A DNA stretch of 64,000 nt from Anabaena sp. UHCC 0204. Lineage in GTDB: Bacteria; Cyanobacteriota; Cyanobacteriia; Cyanobacteriales; Nostocaceae. The notes under the pieces are model-generated. The model did no database searches and was not told the DNA's origin. It worked only from the letters and a program-made list of their open reading frames with translations. Below are positions 17,423-27,226 of the stretch, in pieces. Every line of letters begins with the position of its first letter. Position 1 is the first letter of the stretch. The stretch covers positions 72,194 through 136,193 of the forward strand of contig NZ_VIKW01000011.1 in the NCBI RefSeq assembly GCF_009711975.1, given 5' to 3'. A program made the translations under genes and the position numbers.

Positions 17423-18385
17423 ATGATGGAAATAGTCAACCGTATAGTATATCCATTTAAAGTGCCATTTATGGCAGCATCCCAAATTTATTGGTTGTAT
17501 CTGCTTTCAACTATAATACTGGCGACAATACTATATATATTTGGTTTACCCAATCGTGACAAGGAGAAAAATTTACTAGAATACCTTTTACCCAAAGAAA
17601 TTTATTTACATCCTTCATCTATTACTCAATACAAATATTTTTTTTTGATTTCTTTATTCGAGATATTTTTCGTAGTCCCAGCAACAATATATGTAGCAAA
17701 AATTGCCGACATAACTTGCGAAAGTATCACACAAATTACAGGAATCACCACACCTTTTTTATTAACGCATCCCCAATTGTGGCATCATATCATATTCAGC
17801 ATTTTTGTAGCATTATTAGGTGATTTTGCTAATTTTTTCTACCATAATCTTGCTCACAGAATCTCAATTTTGTGGGAATTTCATAAAGTACATCATTCAG
17901 CCGAAGCCCTCACACCATTGACGGTATATCGTATTCATCCATTTGAGATGTTTTTAGGTACAACGACGATTGTAACAATGTCCAGTTTAGGAACAGGTAT
18001 TTGGTTCTACTTATTTGGTAATGGGATGAAAGAGCTATTAATTTATGGAGTCAGCTTTGAGATTTTTATCTTTTATTTAGCAGGTTATAACTTGCGTCAT
18101 TCTCATATCTGGTTAGCTTATCCTCAGTGGATTAGCCATATTTTCATCAGTCCAGCGCAACACCAAATTCATCATAGTGTAGATCCCAAACATTATGATA
18201 AAAACTTTGGTTATATTTTCGCATTTTGGGACTGGATTTTTGGTTCTTTATATGTACCAAAAAATTATGAAAAATTGGACTTTGGTTTATCAGATGGTGA
18301 ATCAACCTTATTTAATAGTGTCACCAATATGGTTTTACAGCCTTTGCGAGCAATTAGACAGAGAATCAGCAAAAACTCAGTATAG
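17423..18385 (+). CDS. Sterol desaturase / fatty acid hydroxylase superfamily protein
   Basis: This ~320-residue integral membrane di-iron enzyme has the three histidine boxes of the superfamily: HNLAH (in DFANFFYHNLAHR), HKVHH (EFHKVHHSAEALTP) and HQIHH (AQHQIHHSV), with additional His in YRIHPFE and LRHSHIW. Four to five hydrophobic segments surround them. Enzymes of this family hydroxylate or desaturate lipids, sterols or carotenoids. The start is taken at the ATG at 17423; a TTG at 17411 is in frame. It ends only 10 nt before the NRPS ATG, so it belongs to the same transcription unit and probably acts on the same product or its lipid part. Confidence 0.9.
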   Translation: MMEIVNRIVYPFKVPFMAASQIYWLYLLSTIILATILYIFGLPNRDKEKNLLEYLLPKEIYLHPSSITQYKYFFLISLFEIFFVVPATIYVAKIADITCESITQITGITTPFLLTHPQLWHHIIFSIFVALLGDFANFFYHNLAHRISILWEFHKVHHSAEALTPLTVYRIHPFEMFLGTTTIVTMSSLGTGIWFYLFGNGMKELLIYGVSFEIFIFYLAGYNLRHSHIWLAYPQWISHIFISPAQHQIHHSVDPKHYDKNFGYIFAFWDWIFGSLYVPKNYEKLDFGLSDGESTLFNSVTNMVLQPLRAIRQRISKNSV

Positions 18386-18395
18386 ATATAACAAC

Positions 18396-21300
18396 ATGAG
18401 ATATTCTCAAAATAAGTGCATTCATCACCTTTTTGCAGAGCAGGTAGAAAAAACACCTGACGCGGTAGCAGTAATATTTGAAAACCAACAATTGACCTAC
18501 AGAGAATTGAATGCAAAAGCTAATCAACTGGCACATCATTTGCAAGCAATGGGGGTAGGTCAAGAGGTATTGGTGGGTCTATGTATAGAGCGTTCTCTAG
18601 AAGTAATAATAGGAATTCTTGGTATTCTCAAAGCGGGTGGAGTTTATGTTCCCTTAGATCCTGCTTATCCCCAAGAACGCCTAGCATTTATGTTAGAAGA
18701 TACCAAATTACCAATTCTTTTAACTAACGTGCAATGGCTAGAAATTCTTCCTGTTATGAGTGCCTCAGTCATTTGTCTAGATGCAGATTGGCACGAGATT
18801 GAAAAACAAAGTCAAGTAAATCCAATTAGTGAAGTACAAGCAGAAAACCTGGCTTACTTAATATATACTTCTGGTTCTACTGGCAAGCCAAAAGGAGTAC
18901 AAATGCCTCATGCTAGTGTTTGTAATTATCTTGAGGCGATCGCTAAAATATTACCAGTTAATAGCCACGATATTTATCTGCACACAGCATCTTTCTCTTT
19001 TACTGCTTCAGTCAGACAATTATTCTTACCTTTATCCCAAGGTGCAACCAGTATTCTGGCTACTCGTGAACAAACAAGAACTCCTTTAAGCCTATTTGAA
19101 TTAATTCAAAAACGTGGTGTTACCATTTCTGACGGTGTACCTTCTGTATGGAGATATGGACTAATTGCTTTAGAAAGTTTAGAGCCAAAATATACACAAG
19201 CCCTGAGCGAATCAAAATTAAGATTAATAGTATTTGGTGGCGAATTATTACCCTATCAACTAATTAAAAAGTTACACAACCTGTTTAAAACACCACCCCT
19301 GTTTTTTAATATTCTCGGTCAAACAGAAAGTATTGGACATGGTTTTTATCCCATTCCAGACGACTGCAACCTTGAAGATGGATATGTACCAGTTGGTTAT
19401 CCTCTCCCAGATATTCAGCAGATTTATCTACTCAACTCCCAACTTGAACCAGTAAAAATTGGTGAGTCTGGAGAAGTACATATTGCGGGTTCTACCTTAG
19501 CACGAGGCTATCTGAATCGCACCGAAGCAAATGGGGAAAAATTCATTATTGATCCTTTTAATTCTCAACAACGACTTTTTAAAACCGGGGATGTTGCCCG
19601 TTATTCAATTAATCAAAATTTAGAAATTCTTGGTCGGATTGATTTTCAAGTAAATATCCGAGGAATGCGGGTTGAACTGGAAGAAATTGAAGCAGTAATT
19701 AAACTCCATCCTAGTATTCGAGAAGCTGTCGTTTCTGCCAGAAAAGATGTATCTGGTGGTCAGCGGTTAGTTGCTTATATCGTAGTCAATAATCAAGATT
19801 TTAATTTGGGAGAATTACGCAATTTTCTTGCTAGTAAACTGCCAGATTATATGATTCCCCATACCTTAATGGTCATGGAGCAATTACCAATTTTACCTAA
19901 TGGTAAATTAGACCGTAACAGTTTACCTGAGCCTGATTTATCGGCGATTCAAAGTCAATTTGTTCCTCCGCAAACACCTATACAAATAATTATTGCTAAC
20001 ATCTGGGCAGAAGTTTTAGGAATCGAAAAAATTGGCATCCATGATAATTTTTTAGAATTGGGTGGACATTCCCTATTAGCAAGTTTAGTTATATCGAGAT
20101 TGCGTGAAGCACTATCCCTAGAATTATCAATTGCCAGTTTATTTGCCGCACCAACAATTGCCACATTTAGTGAACAAATTGGCACTTCTGTTCAGAATTT
20201 ACTGCCAACCTTAGAACCAGTTTCTCGAAATAGCGAATTACCACTTTCATTAACCCAGCAGCGTTTTTGGTTTCTTGATCAAATGGAAGGACCAAATCCT
20301 GCGTACAATATTGTCAGAGTCTTGAATCTACAAGGATTACTTAACTTTACGGCACTTGAAGGGGCGATCGCCACAATTATTAATCGTCATGAAACCCTGC
20401 GTACCAGTTTTGGAATTACCGATGGTCAACCCATCCAAATTATTGCTGATAAATTAGCATTTACCTTACCTGTAATAGATTTACAGGAATTAGCAGAAGA
20501 TGACAAAATGGCTGAAGCACAAAGATTAATTACTAATGAATATCTTCGCCCTTTTGATTTAGCTGAATCATCTCTCTTAAGAGTGACATTAATCCAATTG
20601 GGAGAAAAATCCCATCAGTTATTAGTAATAATGCACCACATCATTTCTGATGCCTGGTCAGCAGGAAATTTTCTCCAAGAATTATCGGTTATTTATTCAG
20701 CCTTGACAGCGGGTTTACCTTCTCCCTTAGCTGAATTATCAATTCAGTATGCCGACTATGCTTATTGGCAGCGACAATGGCTGGAAAATCAAACCGCACA
20801 ACTTGATTACTGGAAACAACAATTAGCAGATATTCCCGCAGTAATTGAATTACCTACTGATCAATCACGGACAGCAATTCAAACCTTTCGCGGTGATCTC
20901 CAGAAATTTCAATTTGATTTCCAACTCACTCACAAACTTAAAAGCCTCAGTCAAAAATCGGGTTCTTCCCTGTTTATGACACTTCTCACTGCTTTTGTGA
21001 TCTTACTTTCCCGCTACAGTGGTCAGGAAGATATTGTCATTGGTTCTCCCATTAGTAATCGCAATCGTGTCGCGTTAGAGCCATTAATTGGCTTCTTTGT
21101 GAATACCTTGGTTTTACGAACTCGTCTGGAAGGAAATCCCACATTTATAGAATTACTCCAACAGGTGCGACAGATGGCACTTGATGCTTATGCTCACCAA
21201 GATATCCCCTTTGATCAACTTGTAGAAACCCTCCAACCTCAGCGCCACCTCAGTCATAGTCCCTTATTTCAAGTCATGTTTGTATTGCAGAATTCTCCGG

Positions 21301-24300
21301 TGTCAAAACTGGTATTAGGAGATTTACAAGTTACACAAATAGAATTAGCAAAAGCGACAGCGGGGGCAACTTTTGATTTAACCTTATCAATGCAGGAAAA
21401 AGATTCAGCATCAGGAACTGAATTGATAGGTGCATTTGAATATAATGCTAATTTATTTAATGCTGATACTATTGCCAGGATGATTGAGAGTTTTCATACC
21501 TTAGTTGAGGCAATTGTGGCAGATCCTCAAGAGCAGATTAGAACATTACCTTTACTAACAGCATCCCAAAAGCATCAGTTATTAGTTGAATGGAATAATA
21601 CGGGAACTGATTATCCCCAAAAATCCATTCATCAATTATTTGAGGAACAGGTTTCCAGAACACCTGATGCAGTGGCATTAGTGTTTGAAGATCAGCAATT
21701 AACCTACCAACAATTAAACTTACAAGCTAATAAACTAGCTCATTATTTGCAGTTTTTGGGTGTAGAACCAGAAATATTAGTGGGTGTCTATTTAGAACGT
21801 TCATTAGAAATGATAGTAGGATTTTTGGGCATTTTAAAAGCTGGTGGTGCTTATGTGCCACTTGATCCTAACTATCCTCCAGAACGCCTCAATTACATGG
21901 TGGCAGATTCACAAATGCCCATTATCTTAACTCATTCTTTATTACTCCCACATTTATCATTAACCCTAGAGCAACCGCAAACTAAAATTATTTGTTGGGA
22001 TAAAGATTTAGAAATTGAAAGTATTGCCAGTCAGAGTTCCCATAATCCTATTAATAATTTTACACCTGAAAATTTAGTTTACATAATCTATACTTCTGGC
22101 TCTACAGGCAAGCCCAAGGGAGTCTGTGTTCTGCATCAGAGCGTAGTCCGATTGGTAATCAATACCGATTATGTGCATCTACAACCAGAAGATACCATAG
22201 CTCAAGCGGCAAATACTGCTTTTGATGCCGCGACCTTTGAAATATGGGGAGCATTGCTTAACGGGGCAAAATTGGTGATTCTTGACCAAGATACTGTTAC
22301 ATCAGCCCAGAATTTAGCCAATAGTATCCGCACTACAGGAATTAATACTCTATTTGTGACTACGGCTCTATTTAATCAAATTATTCAAGAAGTACCAACA
22401 GCCTTTCAACCCTTGCGCTATTTATTATTTGGTGGTGAAGCTGTAGATCCGCATTGGGTACGACAAGCGATAAATAAAGGTGCGCCTGAGAATTTATTAC
22501 ACCTATATGGACCTACAGAAAATACCACCTTTTCAACTTGGTATCCTGTGGAAAAAGTAGAGCCAAATGCGGAAACAATTCCCATCGGTCATCCAATTGC
22601 CAACACGGAAGTTTACGTACTTGATTCCTATCACCAACTTGTTCCCATAGGCGTACCAGGAGAATTGTACCTTGGTGGTGATGGGTTGGCGCGAGAATAT
22701 TTTCATCGTCAAGAATTAACTCACGAGAAATTTGTCCCTCATCCTTTTAAACCTGGAAAACGCCTTTATAAAACTGGAGACAAAGTTAAATTATTACCCG
22801 ATGGAAATATTCAGTTTCTCGGACGGATTGATTTTCAAGTCAAAATTAGGGGTTTTCGGATTGAACTAGGAGAAATTGAGACGGTATTAACCCAACATCC
22901 TCAAGTTCAGCAGGTAGTAGTTATTGTCCGCGAAGATCATCCAGGCAACAAGTATTTAACGGCTTATATTGTTAGCGAAACAGAAACATTGACCAGTAGC
23001 AAATTACGTCAATTTCTCAAAGAACATCTGCCTGAATATATGATACCTGCGGCTTTTGTGATGCTCAAAACCTTACCTCTAACTCCTAATGGTAAAGTTG
23101 ACCGGCTGGTTTTACCAAAGCCAGAAACAACAAATTCAGAACTAGAAGCCGCTTTTGTTGCCCCAGGGACTGCCCTAGAAGCAAAATTAGCGGAAATATG
23201 GTGTACGGTATTACATCGGGAGCAGGTGGGCATCTATGATAACTTCTTTGAATTGGGGGGACACTCTCTCCTGATCACATCTGTAATATCTCGCATTCAA
23301 GAACATTTTTCCATAGTTCTGCCCCTGCGTTCTCTATTTACAGCCCCGACTATCGCCGAACTTAGTCAAGTAATAATTGCACATCAACTGGATGCCATAA
23401 CAGTTGATACCTTACCACCCCTTGTCCCTCAAGCACGAGACACTTATATCCCCCTGTCTTTTGCACAAGAGTCTATATGGTATTTACAACAATTAGCTCC
23501 TGAAAGTTGCGCCTACAACAGCTTCTTTATTTTACGTTTCACTGGCTCTCTTTCTGCAACTGTGTTGGAGTCCAGTTTCAATGAAATAATTCGTCGTCAT
23601 GAAATATTACGCACGGGTTTTACGATGGTAGAAGGTCAACCTGTACAAGTAATTACCCCATTTCTGACTATCCCATTAGAGATTATAGACTTACAAAACC
23701 TACCCTTGATAGAGCGAATATCTGAAGCAGAAAGACTAGCTGCGCTGCAATATAATCACCATTTTGATCTGGCTTTAGTCCCTCTCATCAAAACCAGTTT
23801 ATTGCGACTAACTCCAGAAGAACATTGGTTGACAATCAATATGCACCATATCATCACAGATGGCTGGTCATTTGGTCTGTTGTTGGAGGAGTTAGGAATC
23901 CTCTATGCAGCTTTTATGAATGGTTTACCTTCACCCCTACCCGAATTACCTGTTCAGTACGCAGATTTTACCCTCTGGCAACGGCAATACTTTAATGAAA
24001 AGGTCATAGAAAAGCAACTTGCTTACTGGCTACAAAAACTAACTAATACTTCACTAGAATCTGATCAGGTATCTAGCAATCAGCTACAGTTGAGTAACAA
24101 AAGCACCAGCGCAGCTATTTATTCTGTGATTCTGCCAGCAAGTCTTGTGGTATCAATCGAAGTTGTCTGCCGTTCTCAAAGGGTCAGCATCTTTGCGATC
24201 ATTCTCACTGCTTTAAATATACTTTTGTTCAAATACAGTGGACAAAACGACATTTTAGTAATGGCAACTATTGGTAATCGGAGTGCGGTGGAAACTGAAA

Positions 24301-24758
24301 AAATGCTCGGTTGCTTCATCAATGATGTAATTTTGAGATCCTATCTTCACTCTGAACAAACCGGAATTAATCTTTTAGAACAAGCCCAAGAAACCCTCAC
24401 AGAAGCAATCAACAATAAAGAGATTGCTATTCAAACAGTCATTGACGCTATCACCAGTAAACAACCATTGAATATCTCAGCATCCCTAACTATGTTACCT
24501 CCACAAAATTGGCATAACTGGATGTTAGATGTTGACTTTGTATCAATTAAGCGCGATCGCAGCTTATGGGTTCAGGAAATTCCTCTAGAACTTTATGTTT
24601 CTTCACCTTCTGTAAATAATCCCACCATGGAAATTAAAGTCTTGTACAGCCAGGAGTTATTTACAAATGAAACCATCGAGTTTCTGTTTAGTTATTACCA
24701 GGAAATTCTTCAGCAGCTCGTCCAACACCCAAACAGCCAGGTTTCTGAATTTGCATAA
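18396..24758 (+). CDS. Bimodular non-ribosomal peptide synthetase (A-T-C-A-T-C)
   Basis: The ATG at 18396 gives a 2120-residue cytosolic assembly-line enzyme. Approximate domains: A1 12-490 (YTSGSTGKPKG near 156), carrier protein 515-590 (LGGHSLL near 553), C1 600-1030 (HHIISDA), A2 1060-1560 (YTSGSTGKPKG near 1231), carrier protein 1585-1655, C2 1675-2110 (HHIITDG). There is no N-terminal C domain, so A1 is a loading module, and no thioesterase or reductase. In A1 the usual FDxS motif reads FTAS, losing the Asp that holds the amino group of an amino acid, and YGPTE reads LGQTE; A1 may activate a non-amino acid. A2 keeps Asp (FDAATFE), with a pocket I read as close to hydrophobic aliphatic types. 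The product is unknown. Confidence 0.95.
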   Translation: MRYSQNKCIHHLFAEQVEKTPDAVAVIFENQQLTYRELNAKANQLAHHLQAMGVGQEVLVGLCIERSLEVIIGILGILKAGGVYVPLDPAYPQERLAFMLEDTKLPILLTNVQWLEILPVMSASVICLDADWHEIEKQSQVNPISEVQAENLAYLIYTSGSTGKPKGVQMPHASVCNYLEAIAKILPVNSHDIYLHTASFSFTASVRQLFLPLSQGATSILATREQTRTPLSLFELIQKRGVTISDGVPSVWRYGLIALESLEPKYTQALSESKLRLIVFGGELLPYQLIKKLHNLFKTPPLFFNILGQTESIGHGFYPIPDDCNLEDGYVPVGYPLPDIQQIYLLNSQLEPVKIGESGEVHIAGSTLARGYLNRTEANGEKFIIDPFNSQQRLFKTGDVARYSINQNLEILGRIDFQVNIRGMRVELEEIEAVIKLHPSIREAVVSARKDVSGGQRLVAYIVVNNQDFNLGELRNFLASKLPDYMIPHTLMVMEQLPILPNGKLDRNSLPEPDLSAIQSQFVPPQTPIQIIIANIWAEVLGIEKIGIHDNFLELGGHSLLASLVISRLREALSLELSIASLFAAPTIATFSEQIGTSVQNLLPTLEPVSRNSELPLSLTQQRFWFLDQMEGPNPAYNIVRVLNLQGLLNFTALEGAIATIINRHETLRTSFGITDGQPIQIIADKLAFTLPVIDLQELAEDDKMAEAQRLITNEYLRPFDLAESSLLRVTLIQLGEKSHQLLVIMHHIISDAWSAGNFLQELSVIYSALTAGLPSPLAELSIQYADYAYWQRQWLENQTAQLDYWKQQLADIPAVIELPTDQSRTAIQTFRGDLQKFQFDFQLTHKLKSLSQKSGSSLFMTLLTAFVILLSRYSGQEDIVIGSPISNRNRVALEPLIGFFVNTLVLRTRLEGNPTFIELLQQVRQMALDAYAHQDIPFDQLVETLQPQRHLSHSPLFQVMFVLQNSPVSKLVLGDLQVTQIELAKATAGATFDLTLSMQEKDSASGTELIGAFEYNANLFNADTIARMIESFHTLVEAIVADPQEQIRTLPLLTASQKHQLLVEWNNTGTDYPQKSIHQLFEEQVSRTPDAVALVFEDQQLTYQQLNLQANKLAHYLQFLGVEPEILVGVYLERSLEMIVGFLGILKAGGAYVPLDPNYPPERLNYMVADSQMPIILTHSLLLPHLSLTLEQPQTKIICWDKDLEIESIASQSSHNPINNFTPENLVYIIYTSGSTGKPKGVCVLHQSVVRLVINTDYVHLQPEDTIAQAANTAFDAATFEIWGALLNGAKLVILDQDTVTSAQNLANSIRTTGINTLFVTTALFNQIIQEVPTAFQPLRYLLFGGEAVDPHWVRQAINKGAPENLLHLYGPTENTTFSTWYPVEKVEPNAETIPIGHPIANTEVYVLDSYHQLVPIGVPGELYLGGDGLAREYFHRQELTHEKFVPHPFKPGKRLYKTGDKVKLLPDGNIQFLGRIDFQVKIRGFRIELGEIETVLTQHPQVQQVVVIVREDHPGNKYLTAYIVSETETLTSSKLRQFLKEHLPEYMIPAAFVMLKTLPLTPNGKVDRLVLPKPETTNSELEAAFVAPGTALEAKLAEIWCTVLHREQVGIYDNFFELGGHSLLITSVISRIQEHFSIVLPLRSLFTAPTIAELSQVIIAHQLDAITVDTLPPLVPQARDTYIPLSFAQESIWYLQQLAPESCAYNSFFILRFTGSLSATVLESSFNEIIRRHEILRTGFTMVEGQPVQVITPFLTIPLEIIDLQNLPLIERISEAERLAALQYNHHFDLALVPLIKTSLLRLTPEEHWLTINMHHIITDGWSFGLLLEELGILYAAFMNGLPSPLPELPVQYADFTLWQRQYFNEKVIEKQLAYWLQKLTNTSLESDQVSSNQLQLSNKSTSAAIYSVILPASLVVSIEVVCRSQRVSIFAIILTALNILLFKYSGQNDILVMATIGNRSAVETEKMLGCFINDVILRSYLHSEQTGINLLEQAQETLTEAINNKEIAIQTVIDAITSKQPLNISASLTMLPPQNWHNWMLDVDFVSIKRDRSLWVQEIPLELYVSSPSVNNPTMEIKVLYSQELFTNETIEFLFSYYQEILQQLVQHPNSQVSEFA

Positions 24759-24786
24759 ATAAAACGGACTAAATAATTCTAGGTTT

Positions 24787-24832
24787 GTAGTGAGGACTTT
24801 AGTCCTCATTTAAGGGCTGAAGCCCTTACTAC
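24787..24832. repeat. Palindromic repeat between NRPS and MFS genes
   Basis: GTAGT at the left and ACTAC at the right enclose two hairpins, GAGGACTTTAGTCCTC and AAGGGCTGAAGCCCTT, in 46 bp. It is a dispersed cyanobacterial intergenic repeat; a decayed relative lies at 59306-59361. It could also attenuate transcription between the two genes. Confidence 0.65.
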
Positions 24833-24941
24833 CAAATCATCGCAATATTTTGGTCTTACCGCCGTATAGCAGGAAAATGAGAAATAAATGCTACATTTTA
24901 AAATACGTCTGGCCACAAATTAACCAATAGTCAATGTTGCT

Positions 24942-26363
24942 ATGTTAAAAAACAACCCACCAGAATTGAAAGAACAGCCCAGATTTGGATTGTCTCTATT
25001 TAGGTGGACCAAGTATTTCTCCAATCAGGAAGGAGAGATAACTCAAAGCATGAGTGCTTTTATTTTGATCTGGGTTGGCCAGGTGTTATCTCTGGTTGGC
25101 TCTCGCATGACCACTTTTGCTCTAAGTATTTGGGTTTACCAGCATACTAACTCAATTACCCAGTTCACTCTCCTAATTCTCTCAACGAGCTTACCTGGGA
25201 TTATTATCTCCCCCATTGCTGGAGTATTTGTTGACCGCTGGAGTCGTCGCTGGATTATGATTATTAGTGACTTCTGCGCTGGTCTGTGTACCCTAACTAT
25301 TGCCTGGTTATTTGTTAGTGGTAATTTAGAAGTCTGGAGTTTGTGCCTAATTAGTGCTATTAGTTCTGGTTGCAGTGCCTTTCAAGGGCTTGCCTATTCT
25401 TCCGCTACTACATTACTCGTACCTAAAGAACAACTTGGTCGTGCTAGTTCGATGACGCAGATTAGGTTGGCTATTGCGGAAATTCTCTCACCAGCAATTG
25501 CGACTGCGCTGTTAGCAACTGTGCAAATTCCGGGAATTGTTGTTATTGATTTAGCAACATTGTGCTTTGCCCTAATCTGTTTGTTATTAGTTAATTTCCC
25601 TGAAGTTCAGATCGCAGAAACTAATACAGAAGAAATTGGTTTCCTCTCTTCATTTTGGCAAGAAGTCACCTTTGGATGGAATTATTTGATTGAGCGGCCT
25701 GGACTGATTGGGTTAGTAATATTTATTGCTATCAGTAACTTCCTCATCGGTTTCGATGAAGCTCTAACTACACCTTTGGTACTTTCTTTCACTTCCGTTC
25801 AAGGTTTAGGGACAATCTCTTCTATTGCTTGTTCGGGGATGTTAGTCGGCAGTTTAATTATGATCTTTTGGGGGGGACTAAAACGCCAGATCAATATAAT
25901 ATTTTTCTCGATGTTTTTTTTGGGTTTATTCTATGTTTTAGCTGGCTTGCGTCCTTTACCTATTCTATTTACTATCTCTGATTTCTTCATATTTTTGATG
26001 GTTCCAATCATTAATGGTGCAATTCAAGTAATTTTCCAAAAGCAAGTTGCTCCAGAAGTGCAAGGAAGAGTCTTTGCGTTTCGCAGTGCAGTAAGTCAGG
26101 GATTTCTGCCACTTTCTTATTTGATAGCAGGACCACTAGCTGACCGAGTTTTTGAACCTTTAATGGCTGCTGATGGTTTAGGCGCAGCTAGTATTGGAAA
26201 ATTTATTGGTGTTGGGACTGGTCGTGGTATTGGTTTGATGTTTGTGATTATGGGGATATTTAGCATCTTAGTCACCTTTATTGCTTATTTGTATCCCCAC
26301 CTGCGCCAGATGGAAGATGAACTACCTAATCCCATTCCGGAAAAGGATGTTTTAAAAGTCTAA
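24942..26363 (+). CDS. MFS transporter, EntS/MefA-like exporter
   Basis: The 473-residue protein has about twelve membrane segments after a hydrophilic N-terminus (MLKNNPPELKEQ). The first loop reads FVDRWSRRWIMI, the MFS motif A variant (D-R-x-x-R-R) seen in the MFS_3 group of macrolide and siderophore exporters. The NSITQFTLLILSTSLPGIII segment and VQGRVFAFRSAVSQGFLPLS near the C-terminus also fit this group. It lies 183 nt downstream of the NRPS on the same strand, so export of the NRPS product is the most likely job, although a palindromic repeat separates the two. Confidence 0.9.
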   Translation: MLKNNPPELKEQPRFGLSLFRWTKYFSNQEGEITQSMSAFILIWVGQVLSLVGSRMTTFALSIWVYQHTNSITQFTLLILSTSLPGIIISPIAGVFVDRWSRRWIMIISDFCAGLCTLTIAWLFVSGNLEVWSLCLISAISSGCSAFQGLAYSSATTLLVPKEQLGRASSMTQIRLAIAEILSPAIATALLATVQIPGIVVIDLATLCFALICLLLVNFPEVQIAETNTEEIGFLSSFWQEVTFGWNYLIERPGLIGLVIFIAISNFLIGFDEALTTPLVLSFTSVQGLGTISSIACSGMLVGSLIMIFWGGLKRQINIIFFSMFFLGLFYVLAGLRPLPILFTISDFFIFLMVPIINGAIQVIFQKQVAPEVQGRVFAFRSAVSQGFLPLSYLIAGPLADRVFEPLMAADGLGAASIGKFIGVGTGRGIGLMFVIMGIFSILVTFIAYLYPHLRQMEDELPNPIPEKDVLKV

Positions 26364-26443
26364 AACCGAAATTGTAGAGACTTTCCAAATTTCATAGATA
26401 TAGTCCCTAAGTGTAAAATGGGAATGTCCGTAATTAAAACCTT

Positions 26444-26968
26444 ATGCCTAGTACAGCTAATTTTCTGCAATACACCCAATGGTGTGGGATTGCGACGATA
26501 GTATTTGCAGTCTTGACAATCCTGGCTTTCATTTTCAAATGGGGCTTCCGCTTTCGATTGGTGGGAACAACAGGCTTTATGCTGGTACTGACAGGGGGAT
26601 TATTTTCACTTTCTCTCGTTCCCCTGAGTCGCACAGTTATTCCCGGTGCGGTCAAGTACACCTTAGTTTATGACAACGGTTCTAATCAAACTGTAATTGT
26701 CACCCCACCAAACATTACTCCTACGGAATTAGAAGCTACTTTACGTCAAGCAGCTAGTAATCTCTATTCTTATGGTCGCTTAGGTAGTGGCGGAAACAAG
26801 CTACTGACAGTCCGCGCTCGCACTATTATTCACCCTGAAATAGGGTTGTCTGTACCCGTGTACTTAGGTCAAGTAAAACGCACTTTAGCAAGTCGTGAAG
26901 ATTCAGAAATGGCAGTAGAAGTTTATTTAGACAAGTTTGCTGAATTACCAAAACCTACGGCTTCATAG
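26444..26968 (+). CDS. ycf51: Ycf51 family protein
   Basis: The 174-residue protein has two N-terminal membrane helices (QWCGIATIVFAVLTILAFIF and GTTGFMLVLTGGLFSLSLVP) joined by a short WGFRFRLV loop. A soluble domain follows with YTLVYDNGSNQTVIVTPPNI, TLRQAASNLYSYGRLG and VRARTIIHPEIGLSVPVYLG. This is the pattern of Ycf51/DUF2518, restricted to cyanobacteria and some plastids, with no assigned function. The gene is probably independent of the NRPS cassette. Confidence 0.92.
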   Translation: MPSTANFLQYTQWCGIATIVFAVLTILAFIFKWGFRFRLVGTTGFMLVLTGGLFSLSLVPLSRTVIPGAVKYTLVYDNGSNQTVIVTPPNITPTELEATLRQAASNLYSYGRLGSGGNKLLTVRARTIIHPEIGLSVPVYLGQVKRTLASREDSEMAVEVYLDKFAELPKPTAS

Positions 26969-26994
26969 GTGACAGGTGACAGGTGACAGGTGAA
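26967..26994. repeat. Heptamer tandem repeat (AGGTGAC)
   Basis: Three perfect AGGTGAC units and a fourth imperfect one stand in tandem directly after ycf51, starting inside its stop codon. This is a short tandemly repeated sequence typical of heterocystous cyanobacteria. The same heptamer in reverse occurs at 60795-60823. Confidence 0.7.
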
Positions 26995-27226
26995 CCAGCG
27001 CGGTCTTGGGGGTTTCCCCCATGAGCGACTGGTGAACCCGAAGGGTGACAGTGAATTAATTGGTAATTGGTAAATTTTTTCCCCCTGTTCCCTGCTCCTG
27101 ACTCCTTAATTCTGCTGTATATTTTTCCTATTACCTATTTGTATATTTTTTTGTCTTCTATAATACAATAAAGGTTATTTTAAAATTTGATTAAGTAATA
27201 TCAATAGTTTTGGCAAAATAGTGATC

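Noticed and set aside
18195..18395. Upstream extension of the NRPS frame
   Set aside because: It lies within the sterol desaturase gene in another frame. The first NRPS motif begins just after the ATG at 18396.
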